Origin: Magnetospirillum molischianum DSM 120
GTDB taxonomy: Bacteria > Pseudomonadota > Alphaproteobacteria > Rhodospirillales > Magnetospirillaceae
Length of the DNA stretch: 64,000 bases
NCBI RefSeq assembly: GCF_000294655.1
Contig: NZ_CAHP01000015.1
Span: forward strand, 606 to 64,605
Direction of reading: 5' to 3'
The position numbers were made by a program, and so were the translations under genes. Of this stretch, positions 52,465 through 62,746 are shown piece after piece; position 1 is the first letter of the stretch; every line of letters starts with the position of its first letter. A model generated the notes under the pieces. That model did not search any database, was not told the origin of the DNA, and saw only the letters and a list, made by a program, of their open reading frames with translations.

Positions 52465-52977
52465 CTATGCCTGCTCGTCGCGACGGGGAAACCACCGGGC
52501 GCGAAGTGTGGCGATAAAGGCCCGCGCCTGACGCCACGCTGCCCAGGATTCTAGGCGGGCATGCGCCCAATTTTTGGCACGGATCACTGTGTCATGAACC
52601 CAGACAAACCAACCGAAGCTCATCAGGGCCGGACGGCACAGGGTGTAAAGCCGGGCGAACAACGCCGTCGCCACCAGCTTGGCCGAGATCAAAACCACGA
52701 GACCGGACAAAAAATGACCGGTAGCTATGGCCCAGACCGCCACCAGTTTGACCGGAAGAATCAGCAAAAACGGTAGCAGAAAGACGAAGGCTGCGGCTTT
52801 CGCTGGCAGAGCGACGATCATCGCCTCGATCCGGGCAATCGAGGCCAAACGCCCCAGACGAGCCATCAGGCTTCTCAACCACCCCCACAGATATTCCTCG
52901 AACAACATCAACAGCACCGCCAGCGGCACTGTCAGCAGGGAGGACAAGGAGCGGGAACGGGAAGGCGTTGTGGTCAT
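52465..52977 (-). CDS. Small integral membrane protein of unknown function
   Basis: 170 residues with two or three hydrophobic stretches (VPLAVLLMLFEEYLWGWL; AAAFVFLLPFLLILPVKLVAVW; FLSGLVVLISAKLVATALFA) and a basic, Trp/Arg-rich C-terminus (ARLESWAAWRQARAFI). Ser/Thr/Arg-rich N-terminus. I recognise no family, although similar transmembrane proteins are common in alphaproteobacteria. Starts at 52977 or, less likely, further upstream. It converges on the NarL-type regulator with a 12-nt gap. Confidence 0.65.
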   Translation of the reverse strand: MTTTPSRSRSLSSLLTVPLAVLLMLFEEYLWGWLRSLMARLGRLASIARIEAMIVALPAKAAAFVFLLPFLLILPVKLVAVWAIATGHFLSGLVVLISAKLVATALFARLYTLCRPALMSFGWFVWVHDTVIRAKNWAHARLESWAAWRQARAFIATLRARWFPRRDEQA

Positions 52978-53149
52978 GGCTCGTACCGGAAATAAGAGGG
53001 AACGGTATTCGGAGCAGAGTCTTGCGTCGTCGCCTTGGAAAAAGATTGCTGCGCGACGCAATCAACACATTGTTGCATCTTGGCACGGCGGCACCGATCC
53101 CGCACGGGGCAATCTTGCGGTGGTGTGGCCCGAATCAGACGGCGTGCGA

Positions 53150-53998
53150 TCAATTATGCCCTCCCCCCTCGGCCTTTTTCTCCTTCTTTTCCTTCGCTGC
53201 CTTAGGGGATTTCCCTCCCTTCTCCAGCGCTGGATCGCGCACCTGTTCCGGCTTCAGAAACATAGGCAATGGCTTCAGCCATTCCGATGCATCACTGGCA
53301 CGCTCCGCGACGGCAAGACGGCCATCGGACGACGAAATCATTGCCGCTGACACCGAAGCCAGAACACGGCGACGGTCCTCGTCACTACCGCCTTCGGCGC
53401 GGACAGCGAAAGCGGCACGAATAGGCAGAGCGGCATCGGGGCCATTGGGACGCAGCTTTACCATCCACTCCGCCTTGCGCGTGGTCTCGTCTAGCACGCC
53501 CTCATGCACCATCACCTCCTGATCGGCGGCGAATATCCCAACGGCGTAACGAAGCAGAACGCCCGGCGGAGCGGAAAGGCGCAGCCCCAGCGGCACCAGA
53601 GTTTCGCCATGGACCACCAACTCACCTTCGATAGCATAAGCCAAACCGTCCGCTCCGGGAAAGCGGGCGATTTCGTCACCAAAGTTTAAACTGGCTTGGT
53701 TCGAATGAGACCACCCCCGCGCAATTTCTTTGCGCTGGAGAAACCGCTCGACCGTGCGACGCAGCGGATGGAAGAGTTCGTCATCGGTGGGGGTAAAAGA
53801 GTCCCGTTTACGCGGGGCTGGCAGCAAGGCAATTGCCTCGATGCTGAAGGGCGCAAAACCATCGCGAACTGGGGCATGATCGACCATAACAAACGAATCG
53901 ACGTGAACGGGAACGATGGGAGCATCCGCGGCAAGGATCGGAAAACAGGTGGCGAACAGGCTCACACTGGCCAGAATCGCCATTTTAACAACGTTCAT
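53150..53998 (-). CDS. Exported protein of unknown function
   Basis: 282 residues starting with a signal peptide (VKMAILASVSLFATCFPILAA), then a mixed alpha/beta region with no motif I can name (LFHPLRRTVERFLQR, a beta-rich centre around ELVVHGETLVPLGLRL). The C-terminal tail is highly charged and Lys-rich (SPKAAKEKKEKKAEGG). The start at 53998 has GAGAGG upstream; an in-frame codon at 54019 would spoil the signal. It follows scpB by 71 nt on the same strand. Confidence 0.65.
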   Translation of the reverse strand: MNVVKMAILASVSLFATCFPILAADAPIVPVHVDSFVMVDHAPVRDGFAPFSIEAIALLPAPRKRDSFTPTDDELFHPLRRTVERFLQRKEIARGWSHSNQASLNFGDEIARFPGADGLAYAIEGELVVHGETLVPLGLRLSAPPGVLLRYAVGIFAADQEVMVHEGVLDETTRKAEWMVKLRPNGPDAALPIRAAFAVRAEGGSDEDRRRVLASVSAAMISSSDGRLAVAERASDASEWLKPLPMFLKPEQVRDPALEKGGKSPKAAKEKKEKKAEGGGHN

Positions 53999-54069
53999 GC
54001 CGCAGCCTCTCTTCACCAAACAAAGCCGTCATATTGGACGCACGCGTAAGGATTCAACTGCGGACAGAA

Positions 54070-54729
54070 TCATGGCTGATCGTTGGGATCAAGTGCGCTT
54101 TCGTACACCTCCACCCCGTCGTCGCTCTCGTCATTAATTTCGGGCAGAGTGTCGATCAATGCCCCGCCACCAAAAGCCCGATTACCATAAGCTCCGGCTG
54201 TAGCGTTGGGATCGAGGAGACCGGCCGCCTCAAGATCCTTGATCCCCGGCAAATCGGAAATCGTTTCCAGGCCAAAATGGTCGAGAAACGTATCGGTAGT
54301 TCCCCAGGTCAGCGGCCGCCCCGGTGTTGCCCGCCGCCCTCGCGGCCGGATCCATCCGGCAGAGAACAGGATGTCCAGCGTCCCCTTCGACAGCGTAACA
54401 CCCCGCACTTCCTCGATTTCTGCGCGGGTCACCGGCTGGTGATAAGCGATGATCGCCAAGGTCTCGACTGTGGCGCGCGACAGCTTACGCTCTTGCGACC
54501 GCTCGATCTGCAAGCGCCCGGCCAGATCAGCGGCAGTACGAAACGCCCACCCCTGCCCGCGCCGTACCAGTGAGATACCGCGCCCAGCATACAGCCCTTC
54601 CAACTCGTTAAGAAGAAGGAGGAGATTGGCTCCGTCAGGAAGATAGGCGGCAAGTGTGCGTTCGCTGACCGGTTCTCCCGACGCAAAAATTACCGCTTCG
54701 ACGAGCCGCAAAAGATCCGGATCAGTCAT
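54070..54729 (-). CDS. scpB: Segregation and condensation protein ScpB
   Basis: ScpB (219 residues) is the winged-helix dimer subunit of the SMC-ScpAB condensin that organises and separates the chromosome. Family features: LLRLVEAVIFASGEPVSERTL, ETLAIIAYHQPVTRAEIEEVRG and the winged-helix segment GWIRPRGRR with P-G-R-P, then TTDTFLDHFGLETISDLPG. It ends in an acidic tail. It starts inside the end of scpA (8-nt overlap), so the subunits are made together. Confidence 0.94.
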   Translation of the reverse strand: MTDPDLLRLVEAVIFASGEPVSERTLAAYLPDGANLLLLLNELEGLYAGRGISLVRRGQGWAFRTAADLAGRLQIERSQERKLSRATVETLAIIAYHQPVTRAEIEEVRGVTLSKGTLDILFSAGWIRPRGRRATPGRPLTWGTTDTFLDHFGLETISDLPGIKDLEAAGLLDPNATAGAYGNRAFGGGALIDTLPEINDESDDGVEVYESALDPNDQP

Positions 54730-55546
54730 AATTTTCTTCGGTCTCGTCGCTGTCCTGGCGTTGCCCGGCGCGGACATAGATCGGCGAATAGGCAGGGCCA
54801 TCCTGACGGAGGCACAACCGCCCCTGCCGGGCCAGTTCGAGCGCAGCGACGAAAGTCGAGGCCATCGCCGATTTCATCTTCAGCGCATCCCCCTCAAGCG
54901 GTGGCAGATAGGCCATCAGAACCGACCAGTCGGGCAAAGCCCCGATCCCCAGCATCGCTTCGAGCCGAGCCAGCGCATGTTCGACCGACCACAGATCGGC
55001 CGCTTCAACCGTCAGCACCGTCACCGAACGCCGGGTAAGATAGTCGGCATACACTTTAAGAAAATCGTAAAAACCGAGGTCGAAAACCGGGCGGTCAACC
55101 ACCACGATTCCTTCGGCCGCACCGGGACCGAAAACATCACGCCCTAACCGTGGACCGGCGAACAAAAGCTCCCCTGCATCCTGCATCGCTTTAAGACGAC
55201 GCAGGCGAAAAGACAGTGCCTCGGCCTGTTCTTCAGGACTTGATTCATCGCCGGGATCGGGGTCAGGCTCGGGAAGCAGAAGCCGCGATTTCAGATAGGC
55301 CAGCCAAGCCGCCATAACCAGATATTCCGCAGCCAGATCAAGCTGGTTTTTACGGATATTATGAATGAAATCAAGGTACTGATCAGCAAGCTTTAGAATC
55401 GACATCCGGCTGATATCGACTTTTTGCTCGCGCGCCAACTGAAGAAGAAGATCAAGCGGGCCTTCCCAGCCATCGATATCGAGTAGCAAGCGCTCTGCCA
55501 CGGGGCGCTCTGCATCGACCTCCTCTTCGACGGCGAATGACTCCAT
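54722..55546 (-). CDS. scpA: Segregation and condensation protein ScpA
   Basis: The kleisin subunit of bacterial condensin, 274 residues, bridging SMC heads. The N-terminal SMC-neck-binding helix region is clear (GWEGPLDLLLQLAREQKVDI and ILKLADQYLDFI), followed by YLVMAAWLAYLKSRLLLP and a C-terminal winged helix (FVAALELARQGRLCLRQDG). It lies between the M50 protease and scpB, the usual order in Rhodospirillales. Confidence 0.94.
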   Translation of the reverse strand: MESFAVEEEVDAERPVAERLLLDIDGWEGPLDLLLQLAREQKVDISRMSILKLADQYLDFIHNIRKNQLDLAAEYLVMAAWLAYLKSRLLLPEPDPDPGDESSPEEQAEALSFRLRRLKAMQDAGELLFAGPRLGRDVFGPGAAEGIVVVDRPVFDLGFYDFLKVYADYLTRRSVTVLTVEAADLWSVEHALARLEAMLGIGALPDWSVLMAYLPPLEGDALKMKSAMASTFVAALELARQGRLCLRQDGPAYSPIYVRAGQRQDSDETEENYD

Positions 55547-55552
55547 CCGACG

Positions 55553-56233
55553 TCACCCCTCCGGCCCCAGAACCCCCAGCAATCCCTTGGCAATCGCCCG
55601 AACCGGGCCGTCAACCAGCCACCCGAGTAGATCGAGATCAATCCCCACAGCATTACCCAGCATCGGCAACAGGAACAGAAAGCCAAGCACCAGGAGGATA
55701 CCAAACCGCTCCAATCGCGCCAATTGCACCGCAAGCGGCCATGGGAGCAATCCGGTCAGCACCCGCCCACCATCAAGCGGCGGGATCGGAAGCATATTGA
55801 AGACGGCCAGCAAGAGATTGATATAAATTGCATTTTTAAGATTTTCAAACAGCCAGACCTGGGCTGGATCTGGCACGAACGGGATCATCCAAAATCCGAC
55901 CACCGCCAGGGCCGCCAACAGAATATTGGCAGCAGGACCAGCGGCGGCGACAACGATCATTCCCAGCCGCAATGGCCGCAACCGGGAAAAATCGATTGGC
56001 ACCGGCTTGGCCCAGCCGAACATGATTCCTCCGACGATCACAAGAAACGCGGGAAGGATCACCGTTCCAAAAGGATCAACGTGGCGCAACGGGTTGAGCG
56101 AAATCCGCCCCATACGTTCGGCGGTGTCGTCGCCCATAGCCCGAGCGGCGTAGCCGTGCGCAGCCTCGTGCAATGTTACCGCCAGGATCACCGGCAAAGC
56201 CCAGACGGCGATCCCCGACAGAACATCGTTCAT
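55553..56233 (-). CDS. Site-2 protease family (M50B) membrane metalloprotease
   Basis: A 226-residue polytopic protein with five or six membrane helices, zinc motif HEAAHGYAARAMGDDTA near residue 20 and the second motif NMLPIPPLDGGRVLTG that supplies the Asp ligand. It is the compact, PDZ-less type found beside scpA in many bacteria; physiological substrates are unknown. Its start overlaps the nagZ stop by ATGA. Confidence 0.9.
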   Translation of the reverse strand: MNDVLSGIAVWALPVILAVTLHEAAHGYAARAMGDDTAERMGRISLNPLRHVDPFGTVILPAFLVIVGGIMFGWAKPVPIDFSRLRPLRLGMIVVAAAGPAANILLAALAVVGFWMIPFVPDPAQVWLFENLKNAIYINLLLAVFNMLPIPPLDGGRVLTGLLPWPLAVQLARLERFGILLVLGFLFLLPMLGNAVGIDLDLLGWLVDGPVRAIAKGLLGVLGPEG

Positions 56234-57264
56234 TGGGCGGCTCGTGCCAGAAGAGCTTCAATCCGATGTGCGGCAAGGGCTGTGTCGAACGGCTTCGGTG
56301 TCCGCCGACGGGCCTCTGCCCGCGCCAGTCGCTCCAACGCCCGGTCAGTCAGCGGTCGGGCCACGCTGGCCACCGCCTGCATCTCGCTCATCACGCCATT
56401 ACAGTGAAGAACAATGTCACACCCCGCATCGAGACTGTCGTCGGAGCGATCCTCGAACCGCCCACCTAACGCCTTCATCGACAGATCGTCCGATAAGAGG
56501 ACACCATCAAAGCCCAGACGGCGACGAATGACTTCGCCGATCACGATAGGCGAGGTCGTCGCCGGGCGATCGCGATCGAATGCGGTATAAACAACATGAG
56601 CCGTCATCCCCCAAGGCGCATCGGATAAAGCGCGGAATGGGATGAAATCGTTAGCTTCCAAACTCTCGGCCGACTCATCAACGACCGGCAGATCGACATG
56701 GCTATCGACGGTGGCCCGACCATGACCGGGAATGTGCTTGACGACTGGCAGCACTCCCTCGTCCAGCAATCCGTCCGCCACCTCGCGGGCCAGATCGGCC
56801 ACCATCGCCGGATCGGTGCCATAAGCACGATCGCCGATCACATCATGAGCCCCCAGAACGGGCACATCGAGCACCGGGGCGCAATCGACATCAATGCCGA
56901 GATCGGCCAATTCGCGGCCGATCAGACGGAAATTGAGTCGCAACGCTTCTTTCGCTGCAACGATGTCGCTTTCCGCCAGCGCGGCAAACGGCGCGCCCGG
57001 TGGCGCCTTGCGCCAATGGGGGGGCTTTAGCCGTTGCACCCGCCCCCCTTCCTGATCGATCAGGACCGGTGCGTCGGCACGACCGACCGAATCGCGCAAC
57101 GACTCGACCAGCGCACGAACCTGATCCGGCGTGTCAATATTGCGACCAAACAGGATAAATCCCAACGGATTGGTCGCGGCGAAGAGGCGGCGTTCAGCCT
57201 CGGTGATCGCCAGTCCGGCACAACCGAGAATCAAGGAAGCCGGGGGCTGTCTATTTTCGGGCAA
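56230..57264 (-). CDS. nagZ: Beta-N-acetylhexosaminidase NagZ
   Basis: A GH3-family cytoplasmic enzyme that releases GlcNAc from anhydro-muropeptides in peptidoglycan recycling. Key features: LGFILFGRNIDTPDQV, the substrate/catalytic loop VVKHIPGHGRATVDSHVDLP (Lys-His and the His/Asp pair) and VLLSDDLSMKALGG with the catalytic Asp. I place the start at the TTG at 57264, 6 nt after AGGGGTG and overlapping the end of the SPOR gene; this gives 344 residues, the family length. An ATG at 57378 would add 38 residues from within the SPOR gene. Confidence 0.92.
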   Translation of the reverse strand: MPENRQPPASLILGCAGLAITEAERRLFAATNPLGFILFGRNIDTPDQVRALVESLRDSVGRADAPVLIDQEGGRVQRLKPPHWRKAPPGAPFAALAESDIVAAKEALRLNFRLIGRELADLGIDVDCAPVLDVPVLGAHDVIGDRAYGTDPAMVADLAREVADGLLDEGVLPVVKHIPGHGRATVDSHVDLPVVDESAESLEANDFIPFRALSDAPWGMTAHVVYTAFDRDRPATTSPIVIGEVIRRRLGFDGVLLSDDLSMKALGGRFEDRSDDSLDAGCDIVLHCNGVMSEMQAVASVARPLTDRALERLARAEARRRTPKPFDTALAAHRIEALLARAAQ

Positions 57265-58258
57265 CGATACACCCCTGGTTACGACGGGTAAGGTCTGCAC
57301 ATATCTGGCGGGCGGATTGTTCGTCGAGACCACCAGCTCGGATGCGCCAATACACGCCCTTGCCTTCCAGTTCAACACGAACGATGTCCGACTTCAGCCC
57401 CCCAAGAAGATCGGCATAGGTTTTTTGAATGCGCGCCCATTCCTTATCGGCAAGATCGGCAGCGCGAACAGCCCCCAGCTGGACGACGAAATCTCCCCCG
57501 CCAGTACGACGGACAGGGGCGGGAGCCGGAACGACATTGGCAACCTGTGCCGGAGTAATGACCTGAGGCTTCGAGGCAGGCACGGGCGGCGGTGCCTTGG
57601 CGACAGGCGCGGGGGCAGCGGCAACAGGTGCGGCAGGAACGGCCGGAGCGGCGCGGGTCTGAACCGGCTGATAAGACGAGGCTGGCGGCGGCGGGGCCAG
57701 TGCCGAGGTCGCAGGAAGCGGCGATGTCGGTGCTGGTGCTATTGCCACGGGAGCCGCTGCTGGAGCAACAGCCTGAACCGGAGGAGCTACCGAAGGAATT
57801 GCCTGAGCAATGGGTTGAGAATTAGCGACTGGAGCCTGCGGCAAGGTCAGAGTTTCAGTTGGAACTGCCGAAGGACGAGGGGGCGCCTTGGGGCTTTCGG
57901 GCGGCGGTAACAGCCGCTCGACCCGTCCATCGGTTTCCGAACCAGATTCCATCCGCTCGTAGACCAGCTTGTCCTGGTTGGGAACCTGCATTCCACCACG
58001 ATCGTCAGGACGCATTTTGAACGGACGGTCTTCGGCCTTGATTACCGGAACGCCGTCCCCCGCTCCCTTGCGCCCACCGATAAAGTGCAGCCCGACCGCG
58101 ACGATCGCACCAACCGCCACCACAGCCGCCACAATCGTGACGATCCCGCGCAGGCGATGACCTGCGCGGGCTTCGTGAGAATCGGCATCGGCGTCGTAAC
58201 GTTCCGGGATGATGTCCAGAATGTCGCGATCGTAATCGTCGCTGGGACGCAAGACCAT
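57251..58258 (-). CDS. SPOR domain-containing membrane protein
   Basis: 335 residues: a short cytoplasmic start, one membrane helix (about 38-60; GIVTIVAAVVAVGAIVAVGL), a long Pro/Ala-rich periplasmic linker (about 110-255), and a C-terminal SPOR domain (about 258-335; FVVQLGAVRAADLADKEW, then VYWRIRAGGLDEQSARQIC). SPOR domains bind denuded glycan strands at the division site. It starts 2 nt after argS and overlaps nagZ, a gene set repeated across alphaproteobacteria. Confidence 0.9.
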   Translation of the reverse strand: MVLRPSDDYDRDILDIIPERYDADADSHEARAGHRLRGIVTIVAAVVAVGAIVAVGLHFIGGRKGAGDGVPVIKAEDRPFKMRPDDRGGMQVPNQDKLVYERMESGSETDGRVERLLPPPESPKAPPRPSAVPTETLTLPQAPVANSQPIAQAIPSVAPPVQAVAPAAAPVAIAPAPTSPLPATSALAPPPPASSYQPVQTRAAPAVPAAPVAAAPAPVAKAPPPVPASKPQVITPAQVANVVPAPAPVRRTGGGDFVVQLGAVRAADLADKEWARIQKTYADLLGGLKSDIVRVELEGKGVYWRIRAGGLDEQSARQICADLTRRNQGCIVARK

Positions 58259-58259
58259 G

Positions 58260-60014
58260 TCAGCGCATTTCCTCCATGGGCTCAACACCGATGATGCCGA
58301 GACCCGAGGCAATCACCAGAGTCACCGCCCGCAACAATCCAAGCCGGGCCACGGAAAGCTCGCGGTCGGCCTCAATCAGGAAGCGCAACCGGGAATCATC
58401 CTTGCCCTTATTCCACAGACCGTGGAACGCGGCGGCAAGATCGTAAAGGTAGAACGCGATCCTATGCGGCTCGTGCGCTTCGGCGGCGCTTTCCACCACG
58501 CGGGGCCATCCCGCAAGCAGCCTGATCAAAGCAAGCTCGGCCGGGTCGGTCAAGCGCCGCAAAACACCGGGTTCCGGAACCAGCGTAAGCGGATCAATCT
58601 CGGGCCACATCTCGGAAGCATGGCGCATCACCGAGTAACAGCGGGCGTGAGCGTACTGAACATAGAACACCGGGTTATCGCGGCTTTGTTCCAGCACCTT
58701 ATCGAGATCGAAATCGAGATGAGCGTCGTTCTTGCGAGTCAGCATGATGAAGCGAACAACGTCGCGCCCCACAGCATCGACCAAATCACGCAGTGTGACG
58801 AAGGTCCCTGCCCGCTTGCTCATCTTATAGGGCTCGCCGCCCTTGAGGAGATTGACCATCTGGCACAACTTGACGTCCAGAGCGCCATGACCGCCGGTCA
58901 TCGCCGCAACAGCCGCCTGCATCCGCTTGACGTAGCCGCCGTGGTCGGCTCCCCAGACGTCGATCATGACGTTGAAGCCACGACGGTATTTGTCGAGGTG
59001 ATAAGCGATGTCAGACGCAAAATAGGTCCAGGACCCGTCAGACTTCTTCAGCGGACGGTCAACATCATCGCCGAATTGAGTGGCACGGAACAGAGTCTGA
59101 GGACGGGGCTCCCAATCGTCGGGCAATTTACCCTTCGGCGGCTCAAGCACGCCTTCGTAGATCAGTTCCTTTCCGGTCAGGAACTGTTCAGCCGCCGTAA
59201 CCTTGCCCGCATCAACCAGACCGCGTTCCGAGATGAAAACGTCGTGACGGACACCCAGAGCAGCCAAATCGCTCTTGATCATTCCCATCATTGCATTGAC
59301 GGCAAAATCGCGGAACAGCGGAAGCCACTCCGACTCGGGCGCGGTCTGGAAACGAGGGCCATACAGCCGGGCCAATTCCTCGCCCGAGGCCTTCAAATAC
59401 TCGCCAGGATACAGACCTTCTGGGATTGCGCCGATATCCTCGCCCAGTGCCTCGCGGTAACGCAGGTGAACCGAACGCGCTAGCACATCGACCTGCGACC
59501 CGGCATCGTTAATATAATATTCGCGGGCAACGTCGTGACCGGCCTTGCTTAACAGCGAAGCCAGAGCATCACCGACCACAGCGCCACGGGCATGGCCAAC
59601 ATGCATCGGGCCGGTCGGATTGGCCGAAACATATTCGACATTGACGCGGAGCGAATGGCCGATGTCGGATTCGCCGTAGCCGATTCCCTCGCGCAGAACG
59701 TCACCCAGCCGCTCGGCCCAGAAATCGTCGGACAGACGCAGATTGATGAAACCGGGACCGGCGATCTCGGCCGCCATCACTGCCGGATGGACGCGCAGTT
59801 CGGCGGCCAGCTTCTCAGCCAGATCTCGCGGCTTAACCCCAGCGGGCTTGGCCAGAACCATCGCCGCATTGGTGGCAACATCGCCATGCGACGTCTCGCG
59901 CGGCGGCTCGGCCGTGACGCGGCTGGTATCGAGGCCGGACGGCAACGCGCCGGCAGCGGTCAAACGGTCGAGAGCAGCAACGATTTCGTCGTGAAAGTAC
60001 CGGAACAGATTCAT
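58260..60014 (-). CDS. argS: Arginyl-tRNA synthetase
   Basis: The class I synthetase charging tRNA-Arg, 584 residues. It has the Arg-specific N-terminal domain, the HIGH-like motif [35 protein letters not shown] as the KMSKS loop, and the C-terminal anticodon-binding DALR domain ([19 protein letters not shown]). The ATG at 60014 ([12 protein letters not shown]) agrees with family starts; the frame is open to 60176 but lacks homology there. Confidence 0.96.
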   Translation of the reverse strand: MNLFRYFHDEIVAALDRLTAAGALPSGLDTSRVTAEPPRETSHGDVATNAAMVLAKPAGVKPRDLAEKLAAELRVHPAVMAAEIAGPGFINLRLSDDFWAERLGDVLREGIGYGESDIGHSLRVNVEYVSANPTGPMHVGHARGAVVGDALASLLSKAGHDVAREYYINDAGSQVDVLARSVHLRYREALGEDIGAIPEGLYPGEYLKASGEELARLYGPRFQTAPESEWLPLFRDFAVNAMMGMIKSDLAALGVRHDVFISERGLVDAGKVTAAEQFLTGKELIYEGVLEPPKGKLPDDWEPRPQTLFRATQFGDDVDRPLKKSDGSWTYFASDIAYHLDKYRRGFNVMIDVWGADHGGYVKRMQAAVAAMTGGHGALDVKLCQMVNLLKGGEPYKMSKRAGTFVTLRDLVDAVGRDVVRFIMLTRKNDAHLDFDLDKVLEQSRDNPVFYVQYAHARCYSVMRHASEMWPEIDPLTLVPEPGVLRRLTDPAELALIRLLAGWPRVVESAAEAHEPHRIAFYLYDLAAAFHGLWNKGKDDSRLRFLIEADRELSVARLGLLRAVTLVIASGLGIIGVEPMEEMR

Positions 60015-60135
60015 GGTGTCGATTTCGCTGGGAAAGGTTGGGGGCCAGGATCGTGCCACCACCGCCCGGTCCTGTCCATCCCCGTCACTTCGCGAGGGGG
60101 ATGAAGAAGCGTTCAGGGCCTGATATGGCGCTCTT

Positions 60136-61353
60136 TTAAGGCTTTTCCTGGAGGTCGAACATCCGCCGATGCTCATCGAGAGCGAAAAGGTCGGTCATTC
60201 CGGCGATATAATCGCCTACAACGCGTGCGGTCCGGGGGGTTCCCTCGCCATCGGTCAGGCGATGCCATTCCGGGGGCAGGCATTCCGGCTCGGCCCACAT
60301 CAGGCGGAACAGTTCCTTGACTACCCGCCGCCCTTTGCTGGTCATCCGGTTGACACTGAAATGCCGATACATATGGGTGAACAGAAAGCCGCGTAGGGCG
60401 GCATCGTTAGCGCGCATCTCTTCCGAAAATGCCACCAGCGGACGCCCAAGATGGCGAACGTCGTCGGCGCAAGCAGGCCGAAACTCGGCAATGCGGCGGC
60501 GTGTCTCCTCGGTCAGATCGAGAATCATAATTCCAATCATCCGCCGCACCACCTCGTGGATGTACAGCGACGGTTCGGCGTCGGGGAAATCGGCGCGAAC
60601 CTGATGGAACAGCGGACCAACCAGAGGCAGGTCATCCAGATCGCGGATCGAGAACAAACCGGCTCGCAATCCATCGTCAAGATCATGGTTATTGTAGGCG
60701 ATATCGTCGGCCAGCGACGCAACCTGAGCTTCGGCACTGGCATAGCTGTCGAGACCGAGATCGTGCAGTTCGGCGTATTCGGCAATGGCGCGTGGTAGCG
60801 GCCGCTCCTTGCCTTGGGCTAGGGGGCCGGTCAGTGGGCCATTATGTTTGACCAACCCCTCCAGCGTCTCCCAGGTCAGGTTCAGCCCATCGAAAGAGAT
60901 GTAGCGGCGCTCCAGTCGCGTGACGATCCGCAGCGATTGGGCATTGTGGTCAAAACCACCGAATTCATGAAGAACCTCTTCCAGGGCATCCTCGCCGGCA
61001 TGGCCGAACGGGGTGTGACCGAGATCGTGCGCCAGGGCCAGCGCCTCGGCCAGATCTTCGTTCAGCCCCAGCATCCGGCTGACAGACCGGGCAATCTGCG
61101 ACACTTCAAGAGAGTGGGTCAGCCGGGTACGGTAGTTTTCGCCCTCATGATAGACGAAAACCTGGGTCTTGTATTGCAGGCGGCGGAAGGCGGCAGAATG
61201 GATGATTCGGTCGCGGTCGCGTTGGAATGGCGAGCGGGTTGGGCTGTCCGCCTCATCATAGAGCCGCCCGCGCGTCTGCTCGGGACGGCACGCGAAGGGC
61301 GCGGGCAAACCGACGCCATAGGGGATCGAGCGTGGATCGGTTGTAGAACTCAT
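60136..61353 (-). CDS. dgt: Deoxyguanosinetriphosphate triphosphohydrolase-like protein
   Basis: This 405-residue HD-superfamily enzyme hydrolyses dNTPs to the nucleoside and triphosphate. Landmarks: [37 protein letters not shown] (first His), [19 protein letters not shown] (HD motif) and [18 protein letters not shown] (last Asp). The length matches the alphaproteobacterial dGTPase-like type. Its ATG overlaps the stop of the diguanylate cyclase gene (ATGA). A 121-nt gap separates it from argS. Confidence 0.94.
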   Translation of the reverse strand: MSSTTDPRSIPYGVGLPAPFACRPEQTRGRLYDEADSPTRSPFQRDRDRIIHSAAFRRLQYKTQVFVYHEGENYRTRLTHSLEVSQIARSVSRMLGLNEDLAEALALAHDLGHTPFGHAGEDALEEVLHEFGGFDHNAQSLRIVTRLERRYISFDGLNLTWETLEGLVKHNGPLTGPLAQGKERPLPRAIAEYAELHDLGLDSYASAEAQVASLADDIAYNNHDLDDGLRAGLFSIRDLDDLPLVGPLFHQVRADFPDAEPSLYIHEVVRRMIGIMILDLTEETRRRIAEFRPACADDVRHLGRPLVAFSEEMRANDAALRGFLFTHMYRHFSVNRMTSKGRRVVKELFRLMWAEPECLPPEWHRLTDGEGTPRTARVVGDYIAGMTDLFALDEHRRMFDLQEKP

Positions 61354-62534
61354 GCTGGAGACACTACCTCCCGTGCGGGAACAAAGGCAATCCCCGCATC
61401 GTTCGGGGCCAGGATACAGCAATCGCGTCCAGCCGCCTTCGCTTGATAGAGAGCAGAATCGGCCCGCCGCATTAACGAATCCAGAGAATCGCCTTTGATA
61501 AAAGAGGCAATTCCAATACTAACCGTCCCGTTCACACAACGCGCGGATTCGTCCTGTGCATAGGTACGACGTAACCGGTCGGCCACAACCACAGCCTCTT
61601 TGGCATCTGTATTGGGCAGCAGGGCAACAAATTCCTCGCCACCAAAGCGGCAAAAGCTGTCCTCGGTCCGCAGCGATGACTGAGCCAAGGCGGCAAAGCG
61701 GCACAGCAATTCGTCGCCGAAGGCGTGTCCACGCGTGTCATTGGCCCGCTTGAAATGATCGAGGTCGAACAGCAGCACAGTGAGAGGCTCGTTTGAGCGT
61801 TCTGCATGGGCAAGGGATTTACATGCGGCCAGACCGAAAGACCGCCGATTCAAAGCCCCTGTCAGCGGATCGGCGCTGGCCTGCCGTTTCAGGTCGGCAT
61901 TGAGCCATTCCGAGATCAGAATCAACTGGGCAAAGGTGTTAATCAGAATATGGATAAATCCGAACAAATGAACGCCGACAATAAATGTAGCTCCCGAGAA
62001 GAAATCTGTAATGGTTTCCCCTGAAGACACATAAAAACGTATCGCATAGAAAAAAGAAAGGCTAAGATTTACCATACCACATATTCGACGAACAAGAATG
62101 GGCGACGGGCCTGGACGCAACAGAAACCAAGCTGAAATCGCAGAAAAAATAGACGATATCGCCGACATTATCATTACGCGCGCTGAAATTGATGGGTCAA
62201 TATAAACGAAATAGGATAGAGCAACAGCAACAATAACAGTCAATACAAGACCTGGGCGCAAACTGCTCGGTCTTCCCACGAATTGCTGGAACCCGGTGAG
62301 CAGAAACACCAGCGCCAACACGATCAAAGAGTTGGAAGCGACGACGCCCAGGAAATCCGGCAAGACTTCACGCGCGGCAGAAAAAAACATCCCGACCGCA
62401 CCGATTGCGTTGCCGATCGCCCAGCGGGCAACGCCCGGAACGGGCAGGTTCTGCCTGTTCACCAGACAGAGTGCTCCAGCGGAGAAAATCGCGGTAAGGA
62501 CAAGAGGCACAAGCAGGGTGCGGACATCTAGCAT
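61350..62534 (-). CDS. Membrane-bound diguanylate cyclase (GGDEF domain)
   Basis: 394 residues: six to eight hydrophobic segments over about 1-220 forming a membrane sensor module of no recognised type, then a GGDEF domain (about 230-385). The active loop reads GGEEF, the substrate region is TGALNRRSF and DLDHFKRANDTRGHAFGDELL, and an inhibitory I-site RTED sits five residues before GGEEF, so product inhibition by c-di-GMP is expected. The start is ATG at 62534. Coupled by ATGA to dgt. Confidence 0.9.
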   Translation of the reverse strand: MLDVRTLLVPLVLTAIFSAGALCLVNRQNLPVPGVARWAIGNAIGAVGMFFSAAREVLPDFLGVVASNSLIVLALVFLLTGFQQFVGRPSSLRPGLVLTVIVAVALSYFVYIDPSISARVMIMSAISSIFSAISAWFLLRPGPSPILVRRICGMVNLSLSFFYAIRFYVSSGETITDFFSGATFIVGVHLFGFIHILINTFAQLILISEWLNADLKRQASADPLTGALNRRSFGLAACKSLAHAERSNEPLTVLLFDLDHFKRANDTRGHAFGDELLCRFAALAQSSLRTEDSFCRFGGEEFVALLPNTDAKEAVVVADRLRRTYAQDESARCVNGTVSIGIASFIKGDSLDSLMRRADSALYQAKAAGRDCCILAPNDAGIAFVPAREVVSPA

Positions 62535-62696
62535 TGTAAGATCCGGCGGGACACGGCACGTTAATTCTGCCACGGCCTAAGAACAACCGCCTAAGGCATT
62601 TACGCCAACAGAGGATGTGCTCCCCTAAGGCTGCCCCCGGCAAGCAGCCCCATATGGGCGGGTTGTCGGCTGTGACAGCGGCTGGTATCGTCCAGG

Positions 62697-62723
62697 CCGG
62701 TTCGTACCGAATAGCCGAACCGG
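62697..62723 (+). promoter_or_regulatory. Leader hairpin upstream of argC
   Basis: CCGGTTCG (62697-62704) and CGAACCGG (62716-62723) form a perfect 8-bp stem with an 11-nt loop that ends 23 nt before the argC start. It is not followed by a T-run. It may be an operator half-site pair for a regulator or a leader structure controlling argC translation. Confidence 0.35.
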
Positions 62724-62746
62724 ACGTTATATGATTGGGGAACGAG

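Noticed and set aside
58257-59483. 408-codon open frame on the plus strand opposite argS
   Set aside because: It is the antisense of a highly conserved synthetase; long antisense frames are expected in GC-rich DNA, and the translation has no domain.
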